7,426 bases of DNA, taken from Gemmataceae bacterium (GTDB lineage Bacteria > Planctomycetota > Planctomycetia > Gemmatales > Gemmataceae). Positions 1 through 6,189 of this stretch are shown one piece after another. Position numbers and translations under genes: made by a program. The stretch's first letter is position 1. The number at the start of each line of letters is the position of its first letter. The notes beneath the pieces were generated by a model. That model was given only the letters and a program-made list of their open reading frames with translations. It had not been told where the DNA came from and did not search any database. The stretch spans positions 1-7,426 of the forward strand of contig CANLGS010000185.1 of NCBI GenBank assembly GCA_947490035.1. The letters are read 5' to 3'.

Positions 1-2560
1 ACTTGAACAACGCGACGTGCCGGCGGACCGGGTTATTTGGGTCCACGGTCATCGCGCCGATGTAGATGGTCCGCTTGCTGCCGGTCGCGGTGGGGGTCGT
101 GACGACCAGCGGCGCGCACAGGATGTTGTTGGCTTCTTCGCCGCGCCAGTCGTAACCGGGCAGACCGCCGCGCCACCACAGCACCGCACCCGTTTGCGGG
201 TGGAAGCAGAACACGCGGCCCTCGCGCGACACCGCGTACACCGCCACCGGGAACCCGCCCGCGGACGCCACCGCTGGCGCGCTCATCATCGCGCTGCCGA
301 CGCCGGCGCGCCAGCGGAGTTTGCCCGTCTTGCGGTCGATGGCGTACACGTTCCCGTCGCGACACCCCGCGTACACCGAGAACGCGTCCGCCGCGAGGCC
401 GCTGTGAACCGACTTCGGCAGCGCGAACCGCCATTCTTCTTTGCCGGTGTCCGCGTTCAGGCAGCACACCGCGCCGGCGGCTTCCTTCTCACGATCTTCG
501 CCTTCCTCGGCGTACTTGAATGTGTCGTAGCCCATGTTGCCAGTGCCGACGCCGTAGAACACCTTGCTCCCGCTCACAAAGGGTGCGCCGAACGAACGCA
601 GTTTGAGGTCGGTGCGCCACTTCTCGTTTCCGGTTTCCGCGTCGAGCGCCACCGCAACGTAGGAGTAAAGCCCGCTGCCGACGAACACGGTGCCGTTGCT
701 GACCGCGGGCGCGGCGTCGATGTGAACGCCCTTGTCCTTGCCGCCGGGGAACTGCCATTTCTTCTCGCCGGTGTTCGCGTCGGCGCAGTAGAGGCCGTCG
801 TCGCCGGCGGGGAAGTACACCTTGCCGTTGACGACCGCCGGCGCGCCTTCGGTGTGGCTCGCGGTCTTGAACGGGTCTTTCCACACGGGGTTGCCATCGC
901 TTGCGCTCACACAGAACAGCCGACAGCCTTTGTCCTCGTGCAGCCCTTCGCCGCAGTAGACTTTGCCGTTCGCGACCGTCGGCGTGCAGTACACCGGCAG
1001 CAGCGCCGGCGCGTCGAACGCCCACTCGATTTTCCCGGTGTTTCGATTCGCGCCCAGCACGCGCCCGGATCGGCCGCCGCTGTCCACACCGAAGTACAGG
1101 CGGTCGCCGTCGAGCGTGAGGTTGGACATCACCTGCCCGAACTCCGGCTTCCCCGCTTCGACCTCGAACACCGGCAGCGCGACCGGTTCGCCCACCAACC
1201 GCGGCGCGAAGTTGTCCTCCGCGTCGCCGGTCTCGGTGCCACTCGCAACTGGTCCGACTCCGCCGCGCACGCCCATCAGGAGAACCGTGGCGATGCCGCA
1301 CAGCGCGAGCGTGCCGAGGCCGACCGACTCGCCGGACAGACTGAGCCGCAGCGCGGGTTCGGTGCCGTCCGCGTTTCGCGTGAGTGCGCGGTACCCGGCG
1401 TAGACGGTCGCGACGAACAGCGCGATGCCGATGAAGGTGAACTCTCGCATCGGCTCCGCGACCGTGCTGTTCCAGTCCGCGAACGCGGCCGTGAGAAGCG
1501 TGCAAATCGCCGCGAACGCGGTGAGGCCCGCGAGCGCGAGCAGTTCGTTGCGGCCGGGCGTGCCGGTCACGGTCGGTTCCGCGCCGGCCATTTTCCGGTA
1601 GCGGAAGCCCGACCACAGGAACCCGACGAGCGCGATCGCGGCGAAGTAGATCGTGACCGCCCTGGGCGAGAGCGCCCACCACGACGGGAGCCAGTGCGCG
1701 CGGTACGTCACGAGTACCCAGTAGACCAGCGCGAGCGTGCTGTTGACGCTGGCGACGACGAGGAACGCGCGCCACCGCTTCATGCCGACGGCCATCCGCG
1801 CGAACACGCCGGGGAACAGCGCCGCGACGATCGCCAGCGGCCCGATGAGCGCGAGGGAGGGGATGACCGCGAAGAGCGCAGGCGAGCGGGGGGCGTAAGC
1901 CCCCTGATGGGTGCGAGAGTCGTTCGCGCTGTGCAAGCCATCAGGGGGCTTACGCCCCCCGCTCGCCTCTTCGCACTTCTTCCCCACAATAGGCCCGTAG
2001 CCGCCCTTCTCCTTCTCGTCGGGTTCCGGCGGCTTGGCCTTCTTCGCGAGCGAGTCCTCGACCGTCTTCACCATCTCGGCGCTCGTGCCCTTGAACGTGC
2101 GGCGCAGCAGCGGTTCGCCGTGCAGGAACGCCCACCGCACCGTCTTGCCGTCCGCGTCGAGCGTGCCGTAGATCGAGAACCACGAGCCTTCGACGAACAC
2201 CTTCGCGTTGTAAATCTTCCCCTGCTTCCGCACGAAGAACACCAGTTCGCGCGTGCCGTCGAGCCGGTCGAAGATGGTCTTCGTGTCGCCTGCCTTCTTG
2301 CCCTCGTCGTCGCCGGTCATGTTCACCGGGACGCGGTCGAACGGCGGCTCGCCCTTCAGCTTCTTGCCGAGCGCGAAGGTCGCGGTGGGCCGGTCCTTGT
2401 TGTCCGGGTCGAGCTTCTCCGCCTTCGCGGTGAAGATGAACTGATCGCTCTCCAGCACCTCCGCGAGCGGCGTGAGTTTGGTGATGACCGCGTACACCGC
2501 GGTCGCGGAGACGAGCAGCGCGAAGAGCGCGAGCGCCGTCAGTCGTGTGAAGTGCGTCAT
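1..2560 (-). CDS. Membrane-anchored PQQ-like beta-propeller protein (3' end beyond window)
   Basis: The frame is open from an ATG at 2560 to the left edge: 853 complete codons with no stop, so the C-terminus is missing. Residues 5-27 form an N-terminal hydrophobic segment. Residues about 30-165 are a soluble domain I do not recognise. A charged KAKPPEPDEKEKGG stretch follows, then about 30 residues encoded by a palindromic element (198-227). Six probable membrane helices lie near 228-254, 264-286, 301-318, 340-361, 374-392 and 413-431. From about 455 onward there are at least seven PQQ-like blades of the form APxVxNGKVYxG...G.xYxxDxxTGxxxW (for example GAPAVVNGKVYFPAGDDGLY), and an eighth starts at the edge, suggesting an eight-bladed propeller. 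Such propellers are common in planctomycete surface proteins and often lack enzyme activity. I see no evidence of actual PQQ binding, and function is unknown. The 75-nt gap after mutL holds no clear Shine-Dalgarno; a 5-bp inverted repeat (2563-2567 with 2573-2577) abuts the start codon. Confidence 0.9.
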   Translation of the reverse strand, partial: MTHFTRLTALALFALLVSATAVYAVITKLTPLAEVLESDQFIFTAKAEKLDPDNKDRPTATFALGKKLKGEPPFDRVPVNMTGDDEGKKAGDTKTIFDRLDGTRELVFFVRKQGKIYNAKVFVEGSWFSIYGTLDADGKTVRWAFLHGEPLLRRTFKGTSAEMVKTVEDSLAKKAKPPEPDEKEKGGYGPIVGKKCEEASGGRKPPDGLHSANDSRTHQGAYAPRSPALFAVIPSLALIGPLAIVAALFPGVFARMAVGMKRWRAFLVVASVNSTLALVYWVLVTYRAHWLPSWWALSPRAVTIYFAAIALVGFLWSGFRYRKMAGAEPTVTGTPGRNELLALAGLTAFAAICTLLTAAFADWNSTVAEPMREFTFIGIALFVATVYAGYRALTRNADGTEPALRLSLSGESVGLGTLALCGIATVLLMGVRGGVGPVASGTETGDAEDNFAPRLVGEPVALPVFEVEAGKPEFGQVMSNLTLDGDRLYFGVDSGGRSGRVLGANRNTGKIEWAFDAPALLPVYCTPTVANGKVYCGEGLHEDKGCRLFCVSASDGNPVWKDPFKTASHTEGAPAVVNGKVYFPAGDDGLYCADANTGEKKWQFPGGKDKGVHIDAAPAVSNGTVFVGSGLYSYVAVALDAETGNEKWRTDLKLRSFGAPFVSGSKVFYGVGTGNMGYDTFKYAEEGEDREKEAAGAVCCLNADTGKEEWRFALPKSVHSGLAADAFSVYAGCRDGNVYAIDRKTGKLRWRAGVGSAMMSAPAVASAGGFPVAVYAVSREGRVFCFHPQTGAVLWWRGGLPGYDWRGEEANNILCAPLVVTTPTATGSKRTIYIGAMTVDPNNPVRRHVALFK
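1881..1967. repeat. 87-bp palindromic element, copy 1, inside the propeller gene
   Basis: Two 30-bp arms (1881-1910 and 1938-1967) are perfect reverse complements separated by a 27-nt spacer. Each arm also folds on itself: GGGGGC and GCCCCC enclose a GTAA loop (plus strand), so the element can form one long cruciform or two short hairpins. The outer ends carry GGCGAGCGGGGGG, also found at both ends of copy 2 at 3436-3522. In the host gene it encodes residues about 198-227 (EASGGRKPPDG...HQGAYAPRSP). It sits between the charged end of the soluble domain and the first helix of the membrane bundle, and it keeps the frame. A further 7-nt outer match (1869-1875 with 1968-1974) is not shared with copy 2. 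The layout resembles a REPIN (two inverted REP units), which is an inference from architecture. Confidence 0.88.
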
Positions 2561-2604
2561 GGGGGTAGAGTTTACCCGAAGAGCGCGCGAAAGCCCACCC
2601 TTGG

Positions 2605-2635
2605 GAGTCGCCCGCCACTCCGTGGCGGGCGACTC
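2605..2635. repeat. Perfect 14-bp hairpin directly after mutL stop
   Basis: Positions 2605-2618 and 2622-2635 are perfect reverse complements with a 3-nt loop. In the mutL direction the stem begins at the base after the TGA stop (2636-2638). The position suits a transcription terminator or a 3'-end protecting structure, but no T-run follows (the next bases are CCAAGGG), so it is not a canonical intrinsic terminator. It could equally be another dispersed palindrome. It shares no arm sequence with the two larger repeat families in this window. Confidence 0.6.
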
Positions 2636-4702
2636 TCACGTGCGCCGGAACTGCTTGTCCAGTTCCTGGCGGCTGAACAGCAGCGAGGTGGGGCGGCCGT
2701 GCGGGCAGTGGTGGCTGTCCTCGGCCATCGTGCGCAGGTGCAGCAGGTACGTGATCTCGTCCGCGGAGAGTTTGTCGCCGGCCTTCACCGCGGCCTTGCA
2801 CGCCATCGTCGCCATCAGCAGGTGCAGCAGCGCCTCCTTCGTCGGGGCGCGCTCCTGTGTCACGATGTGGTCGATGACGCTTCTCAAGATGATGTGCGGC
2901 GCGCGGCGCCCGAGCAATGTCGGATAGCTTGAAAGGAGGATGGTGTTGCCGCCGAAGTCGGAGACTTCGAGGCCGAGCGCGGCGAGCGCGTCGGCCGCTT
3001 CGAGGACGAGCGCGGCCTGCTCCGCCGGCAGGTCGATCGGCTCCGGGATGAGCAGCCGCTGCACTTCGAGTTGCCCGGCCCGGATGCGCCGGCGGAGTTG
3101 CTCGAACAGGATGCGCTCGTGCAGCGCGTGCTGGTCGATGACGAGCATCCCCTCGGAGGTTTCGAGGACGAGGTACGAGTCGTGAAGCTGGAAGGCGGAA
3201 GAACCTGCGCCCGGTCCTTCCCTGAAGGGAAGGGGGGAGTTGTCTTGGTCTTTTCCCTCTCCCCTTGCGGGAGAGGGCGGCGAGTCTTCGAGCCGGGTGA
3301 GGGGTGAAGCCTCCACGCGCGTTGAGTCTGACCCCTCACCCGTCGGCGAAGCGCCGCCACCCTCTCCCGCAAGGGGAGAGGGAAAAGGCAGCTCTCCCTT
3401 CCCTTCGGCGAGAGGGGTAGGTCTTGCAGGCTCTTGGCGAGCGGGGGGCGTCGGCCCCCTGTTGTCTTCAACAGGGTGAGCGCGCTGCGGGTTAAACACG
3501 GGGCTGACACCCCCCGCTCGCCCTTCTGGAGTCGGCACGCCGGCCGGCGTGCGCCAGAACGGGTCCGCCATCTCGCCGCGCTCCCACGGCGCCAGCGTCT
3601 GCTCCGCCAGCTCGCGCCGCGGCGACGCGAACAGCCCGCCGCTGCTGTCGGCGGCGCGCTGTCCGCTGTCCGCTGTCTCCTGGCCTTGCGGCACGGTCAG
3701 GTGAGGGACGAGATTCTCTTTCAACAGCCGGTGCTTGATCGTGCTCCGCACCAGCGAGTAGACCAGCGAGTTCTCCTGAAACCGCACCTCGGACTTGGTC
3801 GGGTGGACGTTCACATCGACCTTGTCCGGCGGGATCGTCAGGAACAGGAACCCGATCGGGTAGCGGCCGGACATCAGCAGCCCGCGGAACGACTCCTGCA
3901 GCGCGTGCGACAAACTGCGGTCGCGGAACCAGCGGCCGTTGACGAACAGGTATTGCAGCTTCGAGTTGCCTCGCTCGCACTTCGGGTCCGCGACGAACCC
4001 CCGCAGGCGCAGCAGGCCTTCGCCGGAATCGAGTTCGTACAGCGCGTCGCGCACCTCGCCGGTGAAGAACAGCGCGATGCGGTCCAGCAACCCGGCGCTA
4101 CTTGGGATGTCGTACACGAGCCGGTTGTTGTGCCGCAGGGTGATGTGCAACGACGGGTTGGCGAGCGCGAGCTTCGTGACCGTTTCGCACACGTGGCCGA
4201 GTTCGGTCGCGACGCTCTTGAGGAACTTCTTGCGCACCGGCACGTTGTAGAACAGGTGCCGCACTTCGAGGCGCGTGCCGGGCGACCCGTTCCACGGCTT
4301 CGCGGGCGTGATCGCGCCGCCGTCGCACTTCACCTCGCAGCCGCTTGGTGCGGCGCGCGTCTTCGACTGCAACGTGATCTGCCCGATGCCGGCGATGGAC
4401 GAGAGCGCTTCGCCGCGAAAGCCCATCGTGCCGATGCGGAACAGGTCGTCGGCGGTTTCGAGCTTGCTGGTGGCGTGCTGCGAGAACGCCAGCGCGAGGT
4501 CGTCCGGGTCGATGCCGCAGCCGTCGTCCACGACGCGGATGAGTTCGGTGCCGCCCGCGTCGAGGTCGATGTCGATGCGGGTGGCGCCCGCGTCGATGGA
4601 GTTTTCGAGCAACTCCTTCACGACGCTGGCGGGGCGCTCGATCACCTCGCCGGCGGCGATCTTGGTGACCACGTCCGGCGGCAGTTGGCGAATGCGGGTC
4701 AT
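2636..4702 (-). CDS. mutL: DNA mismatch repair protein MutL (endonuclease-type)
   Basis: The product is 688 aa. It is the mismatch repair ATPase that links MutS mismatch recognition to strand incision. The N-terminal GHKL ATPase domain (about 1-335) is intact: ELLENSIDAG at 30-39 with E30 and N34, DDGCGI at 59-64, GFRGEAL at 94-100, and the transducer motif VDVNVHPTKSEVRF at 295-308. The C-terminal domain (about 503-688) keeps the nuclease metal-binding motif DQHALHERILFE at 523-534, matching DQHA(X)2E(X)4E, plus ACK at 634-636 and CPHGRP at 666-671. This predicts a nicking MutL of the kind found in bacteria lacking MutH. The ATG at 4702 is chosen because MTRIRQLPPDVVTKIAAGEV aligns with the family N-terminus; the frame is open 40 codons further upstream, without family sequence. 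No clear Shine-Dalgarno is seen. The linker (about 341-502) is unusually long and made largely of repeat-derived sequence. Escherichia coli MutL has 615 residues. Confidence 0.98.
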   Translation of the reverse strand: MTRIRQLPPDVVTKIAAGEVIERPASVVKELLENSIDAGATRIDIDLDAGGTELIRVVDDGCGIDPDDLALAFSQHATSKLETADDLFRIGTMGFRGEALSSIAGIGQITLQSKTRAAPSGCEVKCDGGAITPAKPWNGSPGTRLEVRHLFYNVPVRKKFLKSVATELGHVCETVTKLALANPSLHITLRHNNRLVYDIPSSAGLLDRIALFFTGEVRDALYELDSGEGLLRLRGFVADPKCERGNSKLQYLFVNGRWFRDRSLSHALQESFRGLLMSGRYPIGFLFLTIPPDKVDVNVHPTKSEVRFQENSLVYSLVRSTIKHRLLKENLVPHLTVPQGQETADSGQRAADSSGGLFASPRRELAEQTLAPWERGEMADPFWRTPAGVPTPEGRAGGVSPVFNPQRAHPVEDNRGPTPPARQEPARPTPLAEGKGELPFPSPLAGEGGGASPTGEGSDSTRVEASPLTRLEDSPPSPARGEGKDQDNSPLPFREGPGAGSSAFQLHDSYLVLETSEGMLVIDQHALHERILFEQLRRRIRAGQLEVQRLLIPEPIDLPAEQAALVLEAADALAALGLEVSDFGGNTILLSSYPTLLGRRAPHIILRSVIDHIVTQERAPTKEALLHLLMATMACKAAVKAGDKLSADEITYLLHLRTMAEDSHHCPHGRPTSLLFSRQELDKQFRRT
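3216..3418. repeat. Composite palindromic repeat in the mutL linker
   Basis: The core is 3251-3386. Arms 3251-3277 and 3360-3386 are perfect 27-nt reverse complements. Each arm contains its own 9-bp hairpin, CCCTCTCCC with GGGAGAGGG, around a 5-nt loop. A central 12-bp stem pairs 3294-3305 with 3331-3342. Outside the core, 3224-3239 pairs imperfectly with 3392-3406, and 3216-3233 forms its own 8-bp hairpin, so the outer limits are approximate. In MutL the core encodes residues about 439-484, giving near-duplicate peptides SPLAGEGG and SPPSPARGEGK. Similar GC-rich CCCTCTCCCC...GGGAGAGGG palindromes are, as I recall, widespread between genes in many bacteria; here it is translated. Confidence 0.85.
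3436..3522. repeat. 87-bp palindromic element, copy 2, inside mutL
   Basis: This copy has exactly the length of copy 1 (1881-1967) and the same GGCGAGCGGGGGG at both ends (3436-3448 plus, 3510-3522 minus). The arms (about 3436-3464 and 3494-3522) match imperfectly, with differences in the GGGGGGYGTCRGCCCC part. The left arm folds as GGGGGC-GTCG-GCCCCC; the right arm has a weaker stem. The internal spacer is unrelated to that of copy 1. It encodes MutL residues about 394-423 (GRAGGVSPVFNPQ...NRGPTPPARQ), read one codon phase away from copy 1. Flanking bases differ at all four arm ends, which supports the boundaries. No target-site duplication was found. Confidence 0.87.
3658..3677. repeat. Short 7-nt tandem repeat in the mutL linker
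   Basis: The unit GCTGTCC is repeated almost three times (20 nt). On the coding strand it lies in the stretch encoding QETADSGQRAADSSGG of the MutL linker, residues about 341-356. Because the unit is not a multiple of three, gain or loss of one copy would shift the mutL frame. It is a minor feature, listed because it is a third kind of repeat in the same linker. Confidence 0.6.
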
Positions 4703-4796
4703 CACGGACTCACGGGTGCGACAAGCGACGTGAGGATAGTATCGCGACTCCGTGCGTGAGAAGGGAACCCCAGTTGGCTCGCGATTCGCGCCGCTG

Positions 4797-6158
4797 CTAC
4801 GCGCGCGATTCGAGCAACGCACTTACCGGCGTGCCGGTACTCGCGGGGCGCGTGAAGCCGTCGGGCGAAAGCCGCGTCGCGGGGTCGATGCCCAGCGCGG
4901 TGTACAAGGTTGCCGTGAAGTCTTCGAGCGACACCGGATCGTCCTTCACATACGCCGCGGTCGCGTCGCTCGCGCCGTAGACCGCGCCGCCGCGAACGCC
5001 GGCACCGGCGAGCATCGCGGAGTAGCAGTTCGGCCAGTGGTCGCGGCCGTTCACGCCCCCGCCGCCTTTCGAGATTCGCGGCGTCCGGCCGAACTCGCCC
5101 ACCAGCACCACCAGCGTATCGTCGAGCAACCCGCGCTCGGTCAAGTCTTCGAGTAGCGCGGACACGGCCTGATCGCATCGGGGCAGCGCGAAGCCGAGTC
5201 CGTTCCAGCCGTCGTCGAAGATGCCGATGCCCGCGTTCCCGTGCATGTCCCACGTCTCGATGCTCAGGAACTTCTCCGCCGGCTTCATGCCGGTCCACGC
5301 GACCACGCTCGTCAGCCGCACGCCCGCCTCAACGAGCCGGCGAGCGAGTAGGAGGTTCTGCCCAAGTGGGTTGCGGCCATAGCGGTCGCGGACCTTCGCG
5401 GGTTCTTGATCGAGATCGAACGCCTTCTTCGCGGCCGTTCCGGTGAGCAGGTCGAACGCCTTCGCGCGGTGAGGCGCGAGCGGGTTGTTCGCGTCGAGTT
5501 TCTCCAATAATTCGCGCCGACCGGCGACGCGCTCCGCAGGAATGTTTGTGTCGGTATCGAACGCCTTCACGCGGTAGCCGGGCGTCGCGAGGTTGTCCGT
5601 GTGGCCGGTGCTGATGAGGAGTGGCGCGTGCGCCGGTCCGAGTGCGCCGCCGGTGAGGTACGTGTGGTCCCGCGGCATCGCCCCGCCGCCGAACTTCTGG
5701 AGCCACACGTTGCTGGGCACGTTCGCGGCCGACGGCTTCAACTTCGTCACCACCGAGCCGAACGCCGGGTCATCGGCGGCCGGCTTGCGGTTCCCCGCGA
5801 GCAGCATCTCGTTCGCGGTGTGGTGCAGCGCCATCGTGTGCGTCATCGAGCGAATCACCGCGAACTTGTCCGCGTTCTGCGCGAGCCGCGGCATGAGTTC
5901 GCCGACCTTGAAGCCGGGCACGCCGGTCGCAATGGGCTTGTACGGCCCGCGCAGTTCGGCCGGCGCGTTCGGCTTCGGATCCCACGAGTCGAGTTGCGAC
6001 AGCCCGCCGTACTGGAAGATGAAGATGCAGTGCTTCTCGCGCCGCCTGGTCGCTTGCGACTGCCGGGCGTGAAGCAACTGCGGCAGCGACAGCCCGAGCG
6101 CGCCGAGGCCGCCGGCCTGAAGCAATTGACGACGCGAGGGGAGTGAACGGGCGGGCAT
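4797..6158 (-). CDS. DUF1501 family protein with Tat-type signal
   Basis: The product is 453 aa. DUF1501 proteins are abundant in planctomycetes, belong to the sulfatase/alkaline phosphatase-like superfamily, and are usually exported; their biochemical role is not established. The N-terminus has SRRQLLQAGGLGALGLSLP at 8-26, a twin-arginine signal followed by a hydrophobic stretch ending near LLHA at 28-31. Family motifs are present in order: WDPKPNAP at 59-66, TWDMHGN at 302-308, GEFGRTP at 354-360, GRDHWPNCYS at 371-380 and GGAVYGASD at 390-398. Length is typical and the gene appears intact, ending in TAG at 4797-4799. The ATG at 6158 is the natural start because it places the twin arginines near residue 10; another ATG at 6163 is out of frame. 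No strong Shine-Dalgarno is seen. It begins 31 nt after the nucleotidyltransferase gene and ends 94 nt before mutL. The DUF1549/DUF1553 cytochrome-like partner often found beside such genes is absent here. Confidence 0.95.
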   Translation of the reverse strand: MPARSLPSRRQLLQAGGLGALGLSLPQLLHARQSQATRRREKHCIFIFQYGGLSQLDSWDPKPNAPAELRGPYKPIATGVPGFKVGELMPRLAQNADKFAVIRSMTHTMALHHTANEMLLAGNRKPAADDPAFGSVVTKLKPSAANVPSNVWLQKFGGGAMPRDHTYLTGGALGPAHAPLLISTGHTDNLATPGYRVKAFDTDTNIPAERVAGRRELLEKLDANNPLAPHRAKAFDLLTGTAAKKAFDLDQEPAKVRDRYGRNPLGQNLLLARRLVEAGVRLTSVVAWTGMKPAEKFLSIETWDMHGNAGIGIFDDGWNGLGFALPRCDQAVSALLEDLTERGLLDDTLVVLVGEFGRTPRISKGGGGVNGRDHWPNCYSAMLAGAGVRGGAVYGASDATAAYVKDDPVSLEDFTATLYTALGIDPATRLSPDGFTRPASTGTPVSALLESRA

Positions 6159-6189
6159 GGCATGGTTCCGGCAGGAAGAAGCCCCACGA

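Noticed and set aside
1881..1967. Palindrome as an intrinsic terminator
   Set aside because: It lies in the middle of an open coding frame, lacks a T-tract and recurs in mutL, so a dispersed repeat explains it better.
17..2932. 971-codon plus-strand open frame
   Set aside because: It is antisense to the propeller gene and the end of mutL. Its product is a low-complexity mix rich in R, A, E, H and V with no domain, as expected when a GC-rich gene is read on the opposite strand.
1881..3522. CRISPR array
   Set aside because: Only two copies, long inverted arms, unrelated spacing of about 1.5 kb and location inside genes do not fit an array.
3434..4759. 441-codon plus-strand open frame
   Set aside because: It lies antisense to mutL, whose motifs are unambiguous; composition is again R/A/V/E-rich with no recognisable domain.
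4703..4796. Promoter for mutL (TACTAT near 4737-4742 on the minus strand)
   Set aside because: The -10-like hexamer has no matching -35 at a suitable distance, and planctomycete promoter consensus is too uncertain to support a call.
4703..4822. 40-codon upstream extension of mutL
   Set aside because: The extension overlaps the end of the DUF1501 gene and has no family similarity, while MTRIRQLPPD at 4702 fits the MutL N-terminus.
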